From positions 1-54,024 of the forward strand of contig JAGHQL010000182.1 of NCBI GenBank assembly GCA_020080175.1: a stretch of 54,024 nt of DNA, written 5' to 3'. Source of the stretch: Glutinoglossum americanum (Eukaryota; Ascomycota; Geoglossomycetes; Geoglossales; Geoglossaceae). Within the stretch, counting starts at the first letter, position 1. Each line of letters starts with the position of its first letter. Positions 53,971 through 54,024 of this stretch are shown here, piece after piece. Both the position numbers and the translations under genes were made by a program. Below the pieces are notes generated by a model. The model saw nothing but the letters and a program-made list of their open reading frames with translations. It had not been told where the DNA came from and made no database searches.

Positions 53971-54024
53971 TTAGGGTTAGGGTTAGGGTTAGGGTTAGGG
54001 TTAGGGTTAGGGTTAGGGTTAGGG
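53971..54024 (+). repeat. Telomere: nine TTAGGG repeats
   Basis: 54 nt of uninterrupted TTAGGG reach the right end of the window, with the G-rich strand 5' to 3' toward the end, as at a true right chromosome end. TTAGGG is the standard repeat of Pezizomycotina. The junction is abrupt, with no degenerate repeats inside it. Confidence 0.97.

Noticed and set aside
1-54024. tRNA genes, CRISPR arrays, LTR elements, biosynthetic clusters
   Set aside because: No B-box-like GGTTCGAATCC was found on either strand by eye, no regular spacer array, no paired LTRs or reverse transcriptase frame, and no synthase-type genes. A covariance-model tRNA scan would be decisive.

Overview
This is one chromosome end of a filamentous ascomycete (Pezizomycotina-type). 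Nine perfect TTAGGG repeats close the right edge (53971-54024), G-rich strand running to the end. Genes are spaced and have many short introns (about 40-190 nt) with GT-AG borders and CTAAC-like branch points. The proteins are ascomycete housekeeping types. I cannot assign a class or genus from sequence alone.

Layout. From 0.5 to 44.1 kb lies a conserved core of 14 genes. Minus strand: class I myosin (562-4840), the MutL homolog MLH2 (5529-8402), the corepressor scaffold SIN3 (8870-14822) and a secreted FAS1 protein (15649-16377). Then come a soluble fumarate reductase fused to cytochrome b5 (+, 18230-20432), valyl-tRNA synthetase (-, 23067-26913), casein kinase 2 alpha (-, 27712-29114), RNase P/MRP subunit RPP1 (+, 29471-30454), an unrecognised secreted Ser/Thr/Pro-rich protein (-, 30743-32041), TFIIS (+, 33647-34713), a mitochondrial DUF185/MidA methyltransferase (-, 35416-37030), the CENP-A chaperone Scm3 (+, 37246-39891), an MCY1-type cysteine synthase-like protein (+, 40631-42197) and ATG6/Beclin (+, 42535-44129).

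From 44.5 kb the character changes to subtelomere: a broken ankyrin-repeat gene, a broken gene of an unidentified family, and a protein kinase with a repeat-rich N-terminus (47210-49567). AT-rich DNA with inverted repeats follows. After it comes an approximately 800-bp purine-purine-pyrimidine triplet tract that holds one phase, then a C-poor AT-rich relic with hairpins, then the telomere.

Most interesting points: (1) valyl-tRNA synthetase has an open in-frame 5' extension with no AUG but the composition of a mitochondrial presequence, suggesting a CUG start for the mitochondrial isoform; (2) Scm3 carries an AT-hook and a divergent forkhead-like domain, and its C-terminal repeat array runs on in frame beyond the stop codon; (3) two GC-AG introns, one of them in TFIIS isolating the last two codons; (4) the subtelomeric RRY tract and hairpin series. 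The genes do not form one pathway cluster. Several concern chromatin and transcription (SIN3, SCM3, TFIIS, CK2) or mitochondria (VAS1, DUF185 methyltransferase, MCY1), but I see no sign that this co-location is functional.
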